Made by a program: the position numbers and the translations under genes | The notes under the pieces: model-generated | What the model was told of the DNA's origin: nothing | Seen by the model: only the letters and a program-made list of their open reading frames with translations | Database searches by the model: none | NCBI GenBank assembly: GCA_016709675.1 | Contig: JADJMH010000001.1 | Coordinates: forward strand, 682,001-746,000 | Source: Candidatus Accumulibacter proximus | Lineage (GTDB): Bacteria > Pseudomonadota > Gammaproteobacteria > Burkholderiales > Rhodocyclaceae | Direction of reading: 5' to 3' | Length of the DNA stretch: 64,000 nt | Part shown: piece after piece, positions 1-7,679 of the stretch | Layout of the letters: every line of letters starts with the position of its first letter | Numbering within the stretch: position 1 is the first letter of the stretch

Positions 1-159
1 GTTCTTGACCGCAACTGGCTAGGTGCCACGGCCGCTGGCGCCCGCATTTACGATGCCACCGCTTATCAGGCGGGATTCAGCCTGATGGCCGCCTGCCTCG
101 TCGTCTCCCTGTGCCTGATCCCGTTTGCCAGAGAGACTTACGGCAGGCAGACGGGATGA
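1..159 (+). CDS. MFS-type transporter, C-terminal fragment
   Basis: An open frame enters from the left edge and ends at the TGA at 157-159, leaving the last 52 residues of a protein. The fragment has one hydrophobic helix (Gly-Phe-Ser-Leu-Met-Ala-Ala through Leu-Ile-Pro-Phe) followed by a short basic tail with Arg-Glu-Thr-Tyr. This looks like the last membrane helix and cytoplasmic tail of a major facilitator superfamily permease. Substrate cannot be judged. It converges on the minus-strand comM gene. The family call rests on the helix-plus-tail pattern only. Confidence 0.5.
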   Translation, partial: VLDRNWLGATAAGARIYDATAYQAGFSLMAACLVVSLCLIPFARETYGRQTG

Positions 160-256
160 AGCTCAGACAGGCTTCGCCGCGGCTTGGTCACGACAGATAG
201 CAGAACGGCCCAACATCAGGCGATCCCTGCCAGCCCAGACCCCCCAGCGAGGCACG

Positions 257-1756
257 TCAATCCCTGGCGAAGCGGCGGTACTGGACGGCTTCAGCGACAT
301 GCTGCGCCTCGATAGTGTCGCTACCAGTGATGTCGGCAATCGTGCGAGCAACCTTGAGCAGACGATGGAAAGCACGCGCCGAAAGGTCGAAGCGGCTGAT
401 GGCATGTTTCAGGAGTGCCGCTGCAGCTGCCTGGGGCTGGCAGTACTGGTCGATCTCTTTGGTCGTCAGGCGAGCATTGGCCTTTCCCTGTCGCGAGGTC
501 TGTCTCTCCCGAGCCAGGGTCACACGCGCACGGACGCTGGCCGACGCTTCGCCGTCGGGCGCCTGCTGCAGCACTTCGGCAGGCACCACCGGCACCTCGA
601 TCTGCAGATCAATGCGGTCAAGCAGCGGGCCGGAGATCCGGCGGCGATAACGCAACACCTGGTCTGGCGTACACCGGCAACGTCCGCGGGCATCGCCGTG
701 ATAGCCACAGGGGCAAGGGTTCATCGCCGCGACCAGCTGGAATTGCGCTGGGAACTCCGCTTGCCGGGCAGCGCGTGAGATGTGAATGCAGCCCGAGTCA
801 AGGGGTTCGCGCAGCGCTTCGAGCACCCGGCGATCGAACTCGGGAATCTCGTCGAGGAAGAGAACACCCTGATGGGCCAGCGAGATCTCGCCGGGACGCG
901 GCACGCTGCCGCCGCCGACCAGTGCTGCCGAGGAAGCTGTATGGTGCGGCGCACGATACGGATGGCGGCGAAACGCCTCGGGGCGAAACTGCCCCGCCAG
1001 CGACAACACCGCCGCCGATTCCAGCGCTGCGGCGAGTGTCATGGGCGGCAACAGGCCGGGAAGCCGACTGGCGAGCATCGACTTGCCGGTACCCGGGGGG
1101 CCCGCAAGCAAGATCGAATGCGCCCCCGCGGCAGCTATTTCGAGCGCGCGCTTGGCCTGCACCTGGCCACGCACCTCGGCGAGGTCCGGGTAGTCGCCGG
1201 TCTCATCCGTGACCTGGTCCGCCGCCAGGCATTCGGCCAGAGTACCCCGTCCGGTGAGATGCGCGCAAACCTCGAGCAAGCTACTGGCCGTAAGCACCTG
1301 CACCTTGCTCGCCAGCGCCGCCTCGCGGGCGCTGCTGGCCGGCAGTACAAAACTGCGCCCCATGCCGCCCGCGGCAAGGACCATCGCCAGCGCACCACGG
1401 ATCGGTCGCAACTCGCCAGAAAGCGACAGTTCGCCGGCAAATTCATGGCCAGCCAGAGCCTTGCTCGGGATCTGGCCCGAGGCAGCGAGAATGCCGAGTG
1501 CGATCGGCAGGTCGAAACGGCCCGATTCCTTCGGCAGATCGGCTGGCGCCAGGTTGACCGTGATGCGCTTGCGGGGGAATTCGAAACCGGCGTTCTGTAG
1601 CGCCGCCCGCACCCGGTCACGCGCTTCCTTGACTTCGGTGTCGGGCAAGCCGACCAGGGTGACGTTGGGCAAGCCACCCGCCAGATGCACCTCGACTGCA
1701 ACTTCCGGCGCAGCAAGCCCGTCGAGGCCGCGGCTATGGACAATCGCGAGAGTCAT
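257..1756 (-). CDS. comM: YifB/ComM family Mg-chelatase-like AAA+ ATPase
   Basis: A 499-residue protein of the usual ComM/YifB length. The N-terminal ChlI-like domain (about 20-140) carries the family pattern Gly-Leu-Pro-Asp-Thr-Glu-Val-Lys-Glu. The AAA+ core has a Walker A at about 215-223 (GPPGTGKS), a Walker B LFLDEIPEF, and the Cys pattern NPCPCGYHGD...CRC typical of the family. The C-terminal Mg_chelatase_C domain ends in QYRRF. In naturally competent bacteria ComM is a hexameric helicase that promotes branch migration during integration of transforming DNA; that role is known for the family and is inferred here. It lies 75 bp downstream of ubiK on the same strand and may be co-transcribed. 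Confidence 0.95.
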   Translation of the reverse strand: MTLAIVHSRGLDGLAAPEVAVEVHLAGGLPNVTLVGLPDTEVKEARDRVRAALQNAGFEFPRKRITVNLAPADLPKESGRFDLPIALGILAASGQIPSKALAGHEFAGELSLSGELRPIRGALAMVLAAGGMGRSFVLPASSAREAALASKVQVLTASSLLEVCAHLTGRGTLAECLAADQVTDETGDYPDLAEVRGQVQAKRALEIAAAGAHSILLAGPPGTGKSMLASRLPGLLPPMTLAAALESAAVLSLAGQFRPEAFRRHPYRAPHHTASSAALVGGGSVPRPGEISLAHQGVLFLDEIPEFDRRVLEALREPLDSGCIHISRAARQAEFPAQFQLVAAMNPCPCGYHGDARGRCRCTPDQVLRYRRRISGPLLDRIDLQIEVPVVPAEVLQQAPDGEASASVRARVTLARERQTSRQGKANARLTTKEIDQYCQPQAAAAALLKHAISRFDLSARAFHRLLKVARTIADITGSDTIEAQHVAEAVQYRRFARD

Positions 1757-1831
1757 TGCAGGAAATTGCGCAACCGGGCCGCCGCCAGCAATCCGGACGC
1801 CGGCTGGCGCTCGAACGCCTGCGCCTGACGC

Positions 1832-2086
1832 TCAGACCAACTGGTCCGGCGGTTCCGGTCGATTCTCCAGGCGGTCAAGCCGCGCTTCAAGCGCCTTCAG
1901 TTTCTCCCTGGTGCGCTGAAGGACCTGCGTCTGGATATCGAACTCTTCACGACCGACCAGATCGAGCTTGGCAAAGGCATTGGCCAGCAGTGCGCGGGCG
2001 TTTTTCTCGATGTCGGCCGCTGGACTGGCGGCAATGATGCTGCTCAGACGCGCACCGAGCTCTTCAAACATTTTGGGGTCAAGCAT
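1832..2086 (-). CDS. ubiK: UbiK-type ubiquinone biosynthesis accessory factor (BMFP domain)
   Basis: An 84-residue protein starting at the ATG at 2086 (Met-Leu-Asp-Pro-Lys), the usual start for this family; the frame stays open upstream but that part looks non-coding. The N-terminal amphipathic helix is followed by LVGREEFDIQ and a C-terminal coiled coil (about 50-75, QRTREKLKALEARLDRLE), which is the BMFP/YqiC layout. UbiK assists the soluble Ubi complex in aerobic ubiquinone synthesis and binds lipid; this is family knowledge. It is divergent from glnK, and its upstream region holds the NtrC and sigma-54 sites that face the other way. Confidence 0.88.
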   Translation of the reverse strand: MLDPKMFEELGARLSSIIAASPAADIEKNARALLANAFAKLDLVGREEFDIQTQVLQRTREKLKALEARLDRLENRPEPPDQLV

Positions 2087-2158
2087 GGTGATCACCGAAT
2101 GGCGCAGAGGGTTGAAAGGCGAGAGGAGTTTAGCACAGACGCGTTCGTGAACATGTGG

Positions 2159-2175
2159 CGCACCACTTCGGTGCA
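2159..2175 (+). promoter_or_regulatory. Putative NtrC-binding site
   Basis: The sequence CGCACC-ACTTC-GGTGCA is a near-perfect dyad matching the NtrC enhancer consensus TGCACC-N5-GGTGCA. It lies about 110 bp upstream of the sigma-54 -24 element of glnK, a normal enhancer distance. Seen in sequence; the regulator is inferred. Confidence 0.72.
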
Positions 2176-2267
2176 ATTCCCGCCATATCTGCGCAATCGC
2201 AGTGCGGCACCCTCGCTGAATTCGTGCTCTGATTGGGCAAATTATTGTTTTATTGAACCAATCTCTC

Positions 2268-2284
2268 CTGGCACACAACGTGCT
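2268..2284 (+). promoter_or_regulatory. Sigma-54 (-24/-12) promoter of glnK-amtB
   Basis: CTGGCACACAACGTGCT contains GG (2270-2271) and GC (2282-2283) separated by exactly 10 bases, as required for RpoN promoters (TGGCAC-N5-TTGC). It lies about 85 bp before the glnK ATG. With the NtrC box it predicts transcription under nitrogen limitation. Confidence 0.82.
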
Positions 2285-2368
2285 TTGATCTAGGCAGCAC
2301 TTCGTTTTTTCCTTCATTCTTTCAACCAGGGAGGCATCAATTGGATGCCACCTGACATGGAGAGCAAC

Positions 2369-2707
2369 ATGAAACTGGTAACCGCCATCATCAAGCCCTT
2401 CAAGCTTGACGAAGTACGGGAAGCGCTGTCGGCAATCGGCGTGCAGGGCATCACAGTGACCGAAGTCAAGGGCTTCGGGCGTCAGAAGGGTCACACCGAA
2501 CTATATCGCGGCGCCGAGTACGTCGTCGATTTCCTGCCCAAGGTGAAGGTCGAAGCAGCGATCACCGATGCACTTCTCGAGCAGGTGATCGAGGCCATCG
2601 AAAAGTCCGCCAGCACCGGCAAGATCGGCGACGGGAAGATCTTCATCTCGGCGATTGAACAAGTCATTCGGATTCGCACCGGCGAAACCGGTGAAGAAGC
2701 ACTCTGA
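2369..2707 (+). CDS. glnK: Nitrogen regulatory protein PII (GlnK)
   Basis: A 112-residue PII protein. The start at 2369 (Met-Lys-Leu-Val-Thr-Ala-Ile-Ile-Lys-Pro) is chosen over an in-frame ATG at 2345 because it gives the canonical N-terminus and is preceded by GGAGAG. The T-loop holds the uridylylation Tyr51 in ELYRGAEY, and the C-terminal signature GKIGDGKIF is intact. PII trimers sense 2-oxoglutarate, ATP and ADP; the GlnK type plugs AmtB when ammonium rises. Ten bases separate it from amtB, so the two form an operon, and that pairing supports glnK rather than glnB. Confidence 0.96.
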   Translation: MKLVTAIIKPFKLDEVREALSAIGVQGITVTEVKGFGRQKGHTELYRGAEYVVDFLPKVKVEAAITDALLEQVIEAIEKSASTGKIGDGKIFISAIEQVIRIRTGETGEEAL

Positions 2708-2717
2708 GGAGAAACCC

Positions 2718-4193
2718 ATGAAGCGCGTATTCGCCATCCTCGCCCTGCTCGGCGCCGTCAGCATCGGCGCGCCGGCCTGGGCGGAAGAGAAACCTGCAGC
2801 TCCGACTGCGACCACGTCGGCGGCTATCGCACCAGCCGCTGCCACCACCGCCAGTGCTGAACCGGCACCGACCGCACCGGCACTGGTTGCCAACAAGGGC
2901 GACAACGCCTGGATCATGACCAGCGCAGCGCTGGTCATCCTGATGTCGATCCCCGGACTGGCGCTGTTCTACGGTGGCCTGGTTCGTACCAAGAACATGC
3001 TCTCGGTGCTGATGCAGGTCTTCATCACCTTCTCGCTGATCAGCGTGCTTTGGGTCGTCTACGGCTACTCCCTGGCCTTTACCGAAGGCGGTGGCTTCTT
3101 TGGCGTGCTCGACAAGATCTTCCTCAAGGGAATCACTCCCGAATCGGTCGCGGCAACCTTCTCCAAGGGGGTGGTCGTCTCCGAGCTGGCCTACGTCATC
3201 TTCCAGGGTGCCTTTGCAGCAATCACCTGCGGCCTCATCGTCGGCGCCTTCGCCGAACGGGCAAAATTCGCTGCCATCCTGGTGTTCATGGTGATCTGGT
3301 TCACGCTCTCCTACCTGCCGATGGCACACATGGTGTGGTACTGGGCCGGGCCGGATGCCTACGTAGACGCGGCGGCTGGCGAGGCGGCAGGCAAGACGGC
3401 CGGCTTCCTGTTTCAGAAGGGCGCCCTCGACTTCGCCGGCGGCACTGTCGTACACATCAATGCTGCGGTCGCCGGCCTGATCGGCGCAATCGTCATCGGC
3501 AAGCGGATTGGCTACGGTCGGGAATCAATGGCTCCGCACAGCCTGACTTTCACGATGATCGGTGCTTCCCTGCTGTGGTTTGGCTGGTTCGGTTTCAACG
3601 CCGGCTCGGCCCTCGAAGCAAGCGGTGGTGCCGCGCTGGCGATGGTCAATACATGGGTGGCAACTGCTTGTGCTGCGATGTCCTGGATGCTGGCGGAATG
3701 GATGCTGAAGGGCAAGCCGTCGATGCTCGGCGCGGCTTCGGGTGCGGTGGCAGGCCTGGTGGCAATCACCCCGGCGGCAGGCTTCGTTGGCGTCGTTGGC
3801 GCCATCGTCATCGGCTTGCTGGCAGGCGTGATCTGTCTATGGGGCGTCAATGGCCTGAAGCGAATGCTTGGAGCTGACGATTCGCTCGACGTCTTCGGCG
3901 TGCATGGCGTCGGCGGCATTCTCGGCGCAATCCTGACGGGCATCTTCGCAGATCCTGCGCTGGGCGGGACCGGCGTCTATGACTACGTAGCTAACGCGGT
4001 CGGCAGCTACGACATGGGCGCACAGGTGATCAGCCAGTTGTGGGGGGTCGGCACCGTGATCGTCTGGTCTGGCATCGTTTCCCTGGTGGCGTTCAAACTG
4101 GTCGACATGATCATCGGTCTGCGAGTCCCGGAAGAAGAAGAACGCGAAGGTCTCGACATCACGTCGCACGGCGAATCAGCCTACCACTACTGA
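2718..4193 (+). CDS. amtB: Ammonium transporter AmtB
   Basis: A 491-residue protein starting at the ATG at 2718 after GAGGAGAAACCC. It has a cleavable signal peptide (about 1-23, ending Ala-Trp-Ala), then an Ala/Pro/Thr-rich spacer of about 40 residues before the first pore helix. Eleven hydrophobic helices follow. The twin pore histidines can be placed in the GGTVVHINAAVAGL and DVFGVHGVGGILGA segments, and family landmarks such as YGGLVRTKN are intact. The tail (RVPEEEEREGLDITSHGESAYHY) is the usual betaproteobacterial cytoplasmic end. It conducts NH3/NH4+ across the inner membrane and is expected to be gated by the GlnK encoded just upstream. A strong terminator follows. Confidence 0.96.
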   Translation: MKRVFAILALLGAVSIGAPAWAEEKPAAPTATTSAAIAPAAATTASAEPAPTAPALVANKGDNAWIMTSAALVILMSIPGLALFYGGLVRTKNMLSVLMQVFITFSLISVLWVVYGYSLAFTEGGGFFGVLDKIFLKGITPESVAATFSKGVVVSELAYVIFQGAFAAITCGLIVGAFAERAKFAAILVFMVIWFTLSYLPMAHMVWYWAGPDAYVDAAAGEAAGKTAGFLFQKGALDFAGGTVVHINAAVAGLIGAIVIGKRIGYGRESMAPHSLTFTMIGASLLWFGWFGFNAGSALEASGGAALAMVNTWVATACAAMSWMLAEWMLKGKPSMLGAASGAVAGLVAITPAAGFVGVVGAIVIGLLAGVICLWGVNGLKRMLGADDSLDVFGVHGVGGILGAILTGIFADPALGGTGVYDYVANAVGSYDMGAQVISQLWGVGTVIVWSGIVSLVAFKLVDMIIGLRVPEEEEREGLDITSHGESAYHY

Positions 4194-4229
4194 GTCTCGC
4201 GGTCTCTCCAGCACAGTCTCTCCCCCTTA

Positions 4230-4256
4230 GGGCGCCCTCGCGGCGCCCTCTTTTTT
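4230..4256 (+). terminator. Rho-independent terminator of glnK-amtB
   Basis: A 7-bp perfect GC stem, GGGCGCC/GGCGCCC, with a 5-base loop is followed by TC and six T residues, 37 bases after the amtB stop codon. Confidence 0.9.
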
Positions 4257-4446
4257 CTCCGGGGGAAATGGCATGGTCAATTCAGGAGATGCGCCGACAT
4301 CGACCAGAAGCAACCTGGAGGCATCTCGCCAAGTGGTGTTGTGCGATATGACCCTGGCTTTGGCTTGAAAGGCGTGCAGGTCAGCGTCAGGGCAAGAATG
4401 GGTGGCAAGCGGGTAAGCCAACGGGATGCAGAGGCGCTCGCTTGCC

Positions 4447-4475
4447 TTGACAGTCCTGATGCCCTTGCCTATACT
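4447..4475 (+). promoter_or_regulatory. Strong sigma-70 promoter of the tRNA-Lys pair
   Basis: A consensus -35 TTGACA (4447-4452) and a near-consensus -10 TATACT (4470-4475) are spaced by exactly 17 bp. The -10 ends 13 bases before the first tRNA. Confidence 0.88.
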
Positions 4476-4488
4476 TCGCTGTTTTTCA

Positions 4489-4564
4489 GGGTTGGTAGCT
4501 CAGTCGGTAGAGCAGTGGACTTTTAATCCATTGGTCGTGGGTTCGAATCCCACCCGACCCACCA
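4489..4564 (+). tRNA. tRNA-Lys (anticodon TTT)
   Basis: A 76-nt cloverleaf. The acceptor GGGTTGG pairs with CCGACCC (one G-U), the D-arm is AGCTCAGTCGGTAGAGC, the anticodon loop CTTTTAA has TTT at 4522-4524, the T-arm is GTGGGTTCGAATCCCAC, and CCA is encoded. Confidence 0.97.
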
Positions 4565-4604
4565 GTCAACGAGTGTCTTCTGCTTCTGTCGTTGGTTGCT
4601 TCGG

Positions 4605-4680
4605 GGGGCGTTAGCTCAGTTGGTAGAGCAGCGGACTCTTAATCCGTAGGTCCAGAGTTCGAGTCTCTGACGCCCCACCA
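4605..4680 (+). tRNA. tRNA-Lys (anticodon CTT)
   Basis: A 76-nt cloverleaf with acceptor GGGGCGT/ACGCCCC, D-arm AGCTCAGTTGGTAGAGC, anticodon loop CTCTTAA giving CTT, a T-arm with GTTCGAG, and an encoded CCA. It is 40 bp after the TTT isoacceptor and has no promoter of its own, so the two are probably one transcript. The following 220 bases (4681-4900) show no gene. Confidence 0.96.
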
Positions 4681-4900
4681 TGCACAAGGTACCATGGATC
4701 GGATCGCCTCCTGGCCGCCCCCGTCGGATCGCATGAAAATCGTCCGACCGTGGACGCTCCATTGACGGGAGGAAGGTCTCTCAGCAATGCTCAGGGAGCA
4801 TCGATTGGCCAAGAACTCTCGGCCCGGCGAACATCACCAACATCACCGCTTGGCTCAATCCAGCAATCCCGCCGTCCATCTTGCTTCTGGCGCAAGTCGA

Positions 4901-5680
4901 CTAGGGCTTCGCTTCCTGTGCCATGAGCTCGCGGAGGAAGCGCACGGGAATTGCAAAGCTGATTCCCGATGGCTTGCTGAGGACCGATTCCTTGCTCTCC
5001 TTGACGAAGACCATGTTAATGATGCCGATGACCTCGCCCCGACTCGTCTCATACAGGGGGCCGCCACTGTTGCCGGGATAGGCCGTCGCGTCCAGCTGGT
5101 AGATATCGAAGCTACCACTCCTGATCTGCTGGACGACCCTCGCATTGAGCTGGCGCGCATTCGCACCTGGCAAGACAATCGGCGTAATCGCCGAGATGAT
5201 GCCGCGGTGCGTCACTGGCGACAGGCCCAGCGCGCCGCCAATCGGGAAACCGGTAAACGCAACGGACTGCCCTTCCCGGACCGGTTCAGACTCATGCAGA
5301 GTCAGAGGCGGCAACGCCTGACCTTCGACACGTAGCAGCGCAAGATCGTGCGCCCTGTCGACCGTCAGGACCCTGGCCGGCCGCTGCTGCACGCCGGAAG
5401 AAGTCGAACGTGTTGTCGCGATGGCAAGTCGCTCTCCGGCAGCCTCATCCAGGGCTTGCTGAATCACATGCGCACTGGTTGCCACTTGGCGCCCGTCCCC
5501 GACGACGAAGCCCGTACCCCGCATCACGAACTGGGGGCTGCGCGTCTGCTGATAGGTTCCGATGGCCACCACCGATGGCCTGACGCGCTCGATCGTCTCG
5601 GGCAGTTCTGCCAAGGCGGGACTGGCCGCCAACAGGGAACTGGCCAGCAGGAATCTCCTGGTGGCCACCCACCCGGCCAC
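4901..5680 (-). CDS. Exported trypsin-like serine protease
   Basis: A 259-residue protein beginning at a GTG (5680) with a signal peptide (about 1-24, ending Ala-Leu-Ala). The S1/DegP-like fold shows the triad: His in VATSAHVI, Asp in DRAHDLALLRV, and Ser in YPGNSGGPL with its oxyanion glycine. No PDZ domain follows, so this is the bare protease domain and shorter than DegP/HtrA. It acts in the periplasm or outside. It starts 2 bp after the lytic transglycosylase stop and is the last gene of the long minus-strand polysaccharide locus, so a role in envelope remodelling or in processing an exported protein is plausible but not shown. Confidence 0.85.
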   Translation of the reverse strand: MAGWVATRRFLLASSLLAASPALAELPETIERVRPSVVAIGTYQQTRSPQFVMRGTGFVVGDGRQVATSAHVIQQALDEAAGERLAIATTRSTSSGVQQRPARVLTVDRAHDLALLRVEGQALPPLTLHESEPVREGQSVAFTGFPIGGALGLSPVTHRGIISAITPIVLPGANARQLNARVVQQIRSGSFDIYQLDATAYPGNSGGPLYETSRGEVIGIINMVFVKESKESVLSKPSGISFAIPVRFLRELMAQEAKP

Positions 5681-5682
5681 CG

Positions 5683-6609
5683 CTATGAACCCCTGGTCAG
5701 GCGAATGCGTGGTAACTCCGGGGAAGGCGTGGTCACCTTCGCGTCGTAGGGATGATCGTCTCGCCTGAAGAGGCTGACGATCCGCTTGACGTAGCCACGG
5801 GTTTCGGCGTAAGGCGGCACCCCCCGATAGCGATTCACCGCCCCCTCTCCAGCATTGTAGGCAGCCGCCACAAGGCTAACGTCTCCTTCAAAATAGGCCA
5901 GCAACCAGCGCAGATAGGCCAGACCGCCACGCAGGTTCTGCTCCGGATCGAAGGGCTTCTTGACATTGAACCGTGCCGAGGTGTCAGGAATCAACTGCAT
6001 CAGTCCCTGTGCATTCTTATTTGACAACGCCGCCGGGTTGAAGTTGGATTCGGTCCGGATGACGGCCAGAGCCAGACGCGGGCTGACGCCGTATTCAGGT
6101 GCAAGCTGGTGCACCAAACTGAGAACCATTTTCTGAGCTTCGTTGATCGGCACCATCACATCCTGCCCATCGTCGGCAGGAAGCACGCCGCGCATGCATT
6201 CCGGCGTGTCCGACGCTGGGTCACCAACAAAACGCTGCATCTTCTGGGACTGAGGGTGCCCCTGTTTCGCGGCCAGGTTGAAGAAGTAGGCCGCGCGCGC
6301 ATCGTCGCGCTCGAGGCCTCGCCCATTGGCGTACATCCACCCGAGGCTGAATTGTGCCTCGGGATCGCCGGCACGGGCGCCATCACAATAAAGCTTGGCT
6401 GCCCGCACCGGATCCCTGGGCACGCCTTCGCCATGTTCGTAGGCCAGAGCCTCCTTGCGCAGAAGCAGCAGACGCTCGGCATCTGACTCCCGGGGAGACT
6501 CCCCGGCAACGGCAACCGGAAAGGACGCCGTGGCCAAGCTCAGCAGTCCGCAAAAGACCAGTGCGCCACGGCGCATCGGGGCCGGACATTGAAAGCAGGA
6601 AGGTTTCAT
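5683..6609 (-). CDS. Lytic murein transglycosylase with Sel1 repeats
   Basis: About 308 residues. The start is placed at the ATG at 6609 because it overlaps the preceding epimerase stop (TGATG) and opens a signal-like N-terminus. Two Sel1/TPR-like repeats (about 60-135, with GWMYANGRGLERDD and AAYFFNLAAKQGHPQSQ) precede a C-terminal SLT domain. The catalytic Glu is in VIRTESNFNP; the supporting motifs QGLMQLIPDT and AAYNAGEGAV are intact. It cleaves peptidoglycan glycan strands, probably to open the wall for an export apparatus. The tight overlaps on both sides tie it to the polysaccharide operon. Confidence 0.92.
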   Translation of the reverse strand: MKPSCFQCPAPMRRGALVFCGLLSLATASFPVAVAGESPRESDAERLLLLRKEALAYEHGEGVPRDPVRAAKLYCDGARAGDPEAQFSLGWMYANGRGLERDDARAAYFFNLAAKQGHPQSQKMQRFVGDPASDTPECMRGVLPADDGQDVMVPINEAQKMVLSLVHQLAPEYGVSPRLALAVIRTESNFNPAALSNKNAQGLMQLIPDTSARFNVKKPFDPEQNLRGGLAYLRWLLAYFEGDVSLVAAAYNAGEGAVNRYRGVPPYAETRGYVKRIVSLFRRDDHPYDAKVTTPSPELPRIRLTRGS

Positions 6610-7679
6610 CAACAAACTCCGTCGGCTACGCTGAAGCGGGAGACATACCATGCCATCGACGCCCGCACCCCCTCTTCCAGCCTATGGCTTGGGGCATAGT
6701 GGAGGAGGCGCCTGGCTTTGGCAATATCGGCCTGTGAGTGACGAACGTCGCCCGGCCGAAAATCTCCGTACGTGGGCCGCAGGTTACGCACCTCAGGCCG
6801 GCATTCGGCCAGAGCGTCGCGCAGGATCTCGAACAAACGATTGAGCGAGGTCCGATCATCCACAGCGACGTTGTAGACCTGATTGACCGCCGCCGGATCG
6901 TCGGTCGTTGCGGCCAGCAGGTTCGCCTGCACGGCATTGTCCACGAAGCAGAAGTCTCGACTGGTCTCACCGTCCCCGTTGATCGTCACCTGTCCGCCCA
7001 GCAGCATGGCCCGGGTCCAGCGCGGAATCACCGCAGCATACGCGCCTTCAGGGTCCTGGCGGGCGCCGAAGACATTGAAATAGCGGAGGCCAATCGACGG
7101 AAAGGCGTAGCAACGCGCAAACACCTCGGCATACAGCTCGTTCACCAGCTTGGTGACGGCATAGGGTGATAGCGGCCGCCCAATACGGTCCTCAACCTTG
7201 GGAAGAGCCTCATGGTCACCGTAGGTCGAACTCGAGGCAGCATAGACGAAGCGTTTCACACCGGCATCGCGAGCCGCGACGAGCATGTTGAGAAAGCCGT
7301 CCACGTTGGCGGCGTTGGTCGCCTGCGGATTGGCCAGTGAGCGCGGAACAGAACCCAGGGCCGCCTGATGAAGCACGAAATCTACGCCATGGCAAGCCTC
7401 CCGGCAGGCGTCAGGGTCGCGGATGTCGGCTTCGATGAAACTGTGGCGCAGCCATTGTTCTGGTGCCACCAGCGATCGCACCTCGTCAAGATTGCGCCGA
7501 TGACCGGTAGCGAAGTTGTCGAGCCCGACCACCGTCTGGCCAAGTCGGAGCAAGGTCTCCACCAGATGCGAGCCGATAAAGCCGGCACTTCCCGTTACCA
7601 GCCAGCGCACCGGCTGCACCTGCAGCCGCTGGCCGAGCGCAGCCAGGAAGGGCGGAGAGGCTGAACTCAGAGACGCCAC
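6609..7679 (-). CDS. tviC: UDP-N-acetylhexosamine C4-epimerase, TviC/WbpP type
   Basis: A 356-residue extended SDR enzyme. The start is taken as the GTG at 7679, which gives the short N-terminal extension typical of WbpP/TviC before the nucleotide-binding motif WLVTGSAGFIGSHLVE. The SDR catalytic Ser-Ser-Ser and Tyr are in AASSSTYGDHEALPKVED and SPYAVTKLVNE. The family epimerises UDP-GlcNAc/UDP-GalNAc or their uronic acids at C4. It overlaps the tviB-like gene by 13 bp, as in the Vi antigen and WbpO-WbpP loci, so the pair probably makes UDP-GalNAcA. Substrate preference is inferred from context. Confidence 0.86.
   Translation of the reverse strand: MASLSSASPPFLAALGQRLQVQPVRWLVTGSAGFIGSHLVETLLRLGQTVVGLDNFATGHRRNLDEVRSLVAPEQWLRHSFIEADIRDPDACREACHGVDFVLHQAALGSVPRSLANPQATNAANVDGFLNMLVAARDAGVKRFVYAASSSTYGDHEALPKVEDRIGRPLSPYAVTKLVNELYAEVFARCYAFPSIGLRYFNVFGARQDPEGAYAAVIPRWTRAMLLGGQVTINGDGETSRDFCFVDNAVQANLLAATTDDPAAVNQVYNVAVDDRTSLNRLFEILRDALAECRPEVRNLRPTYGDFRPGDVRHSQADIAKARRLLHYAPSHRLEEGVRASMAWYVSRFSVADGVC

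Noticed and set aside
2664..3455. Minus-strand frame of 263 codons inside amtB
   Set aside because: Antisense shadow of amtB; His/Asp/Gly-rich composition, no ribosome binding site, no domain.
4681..4900. Gene or integration site after the tRNA-Lys pair
   Set aside because: No duplicated tRNA 3' end, no integrase and no convincing ORF; the plus-strand frame at 4787-5335 is a shadow of the protease gene.
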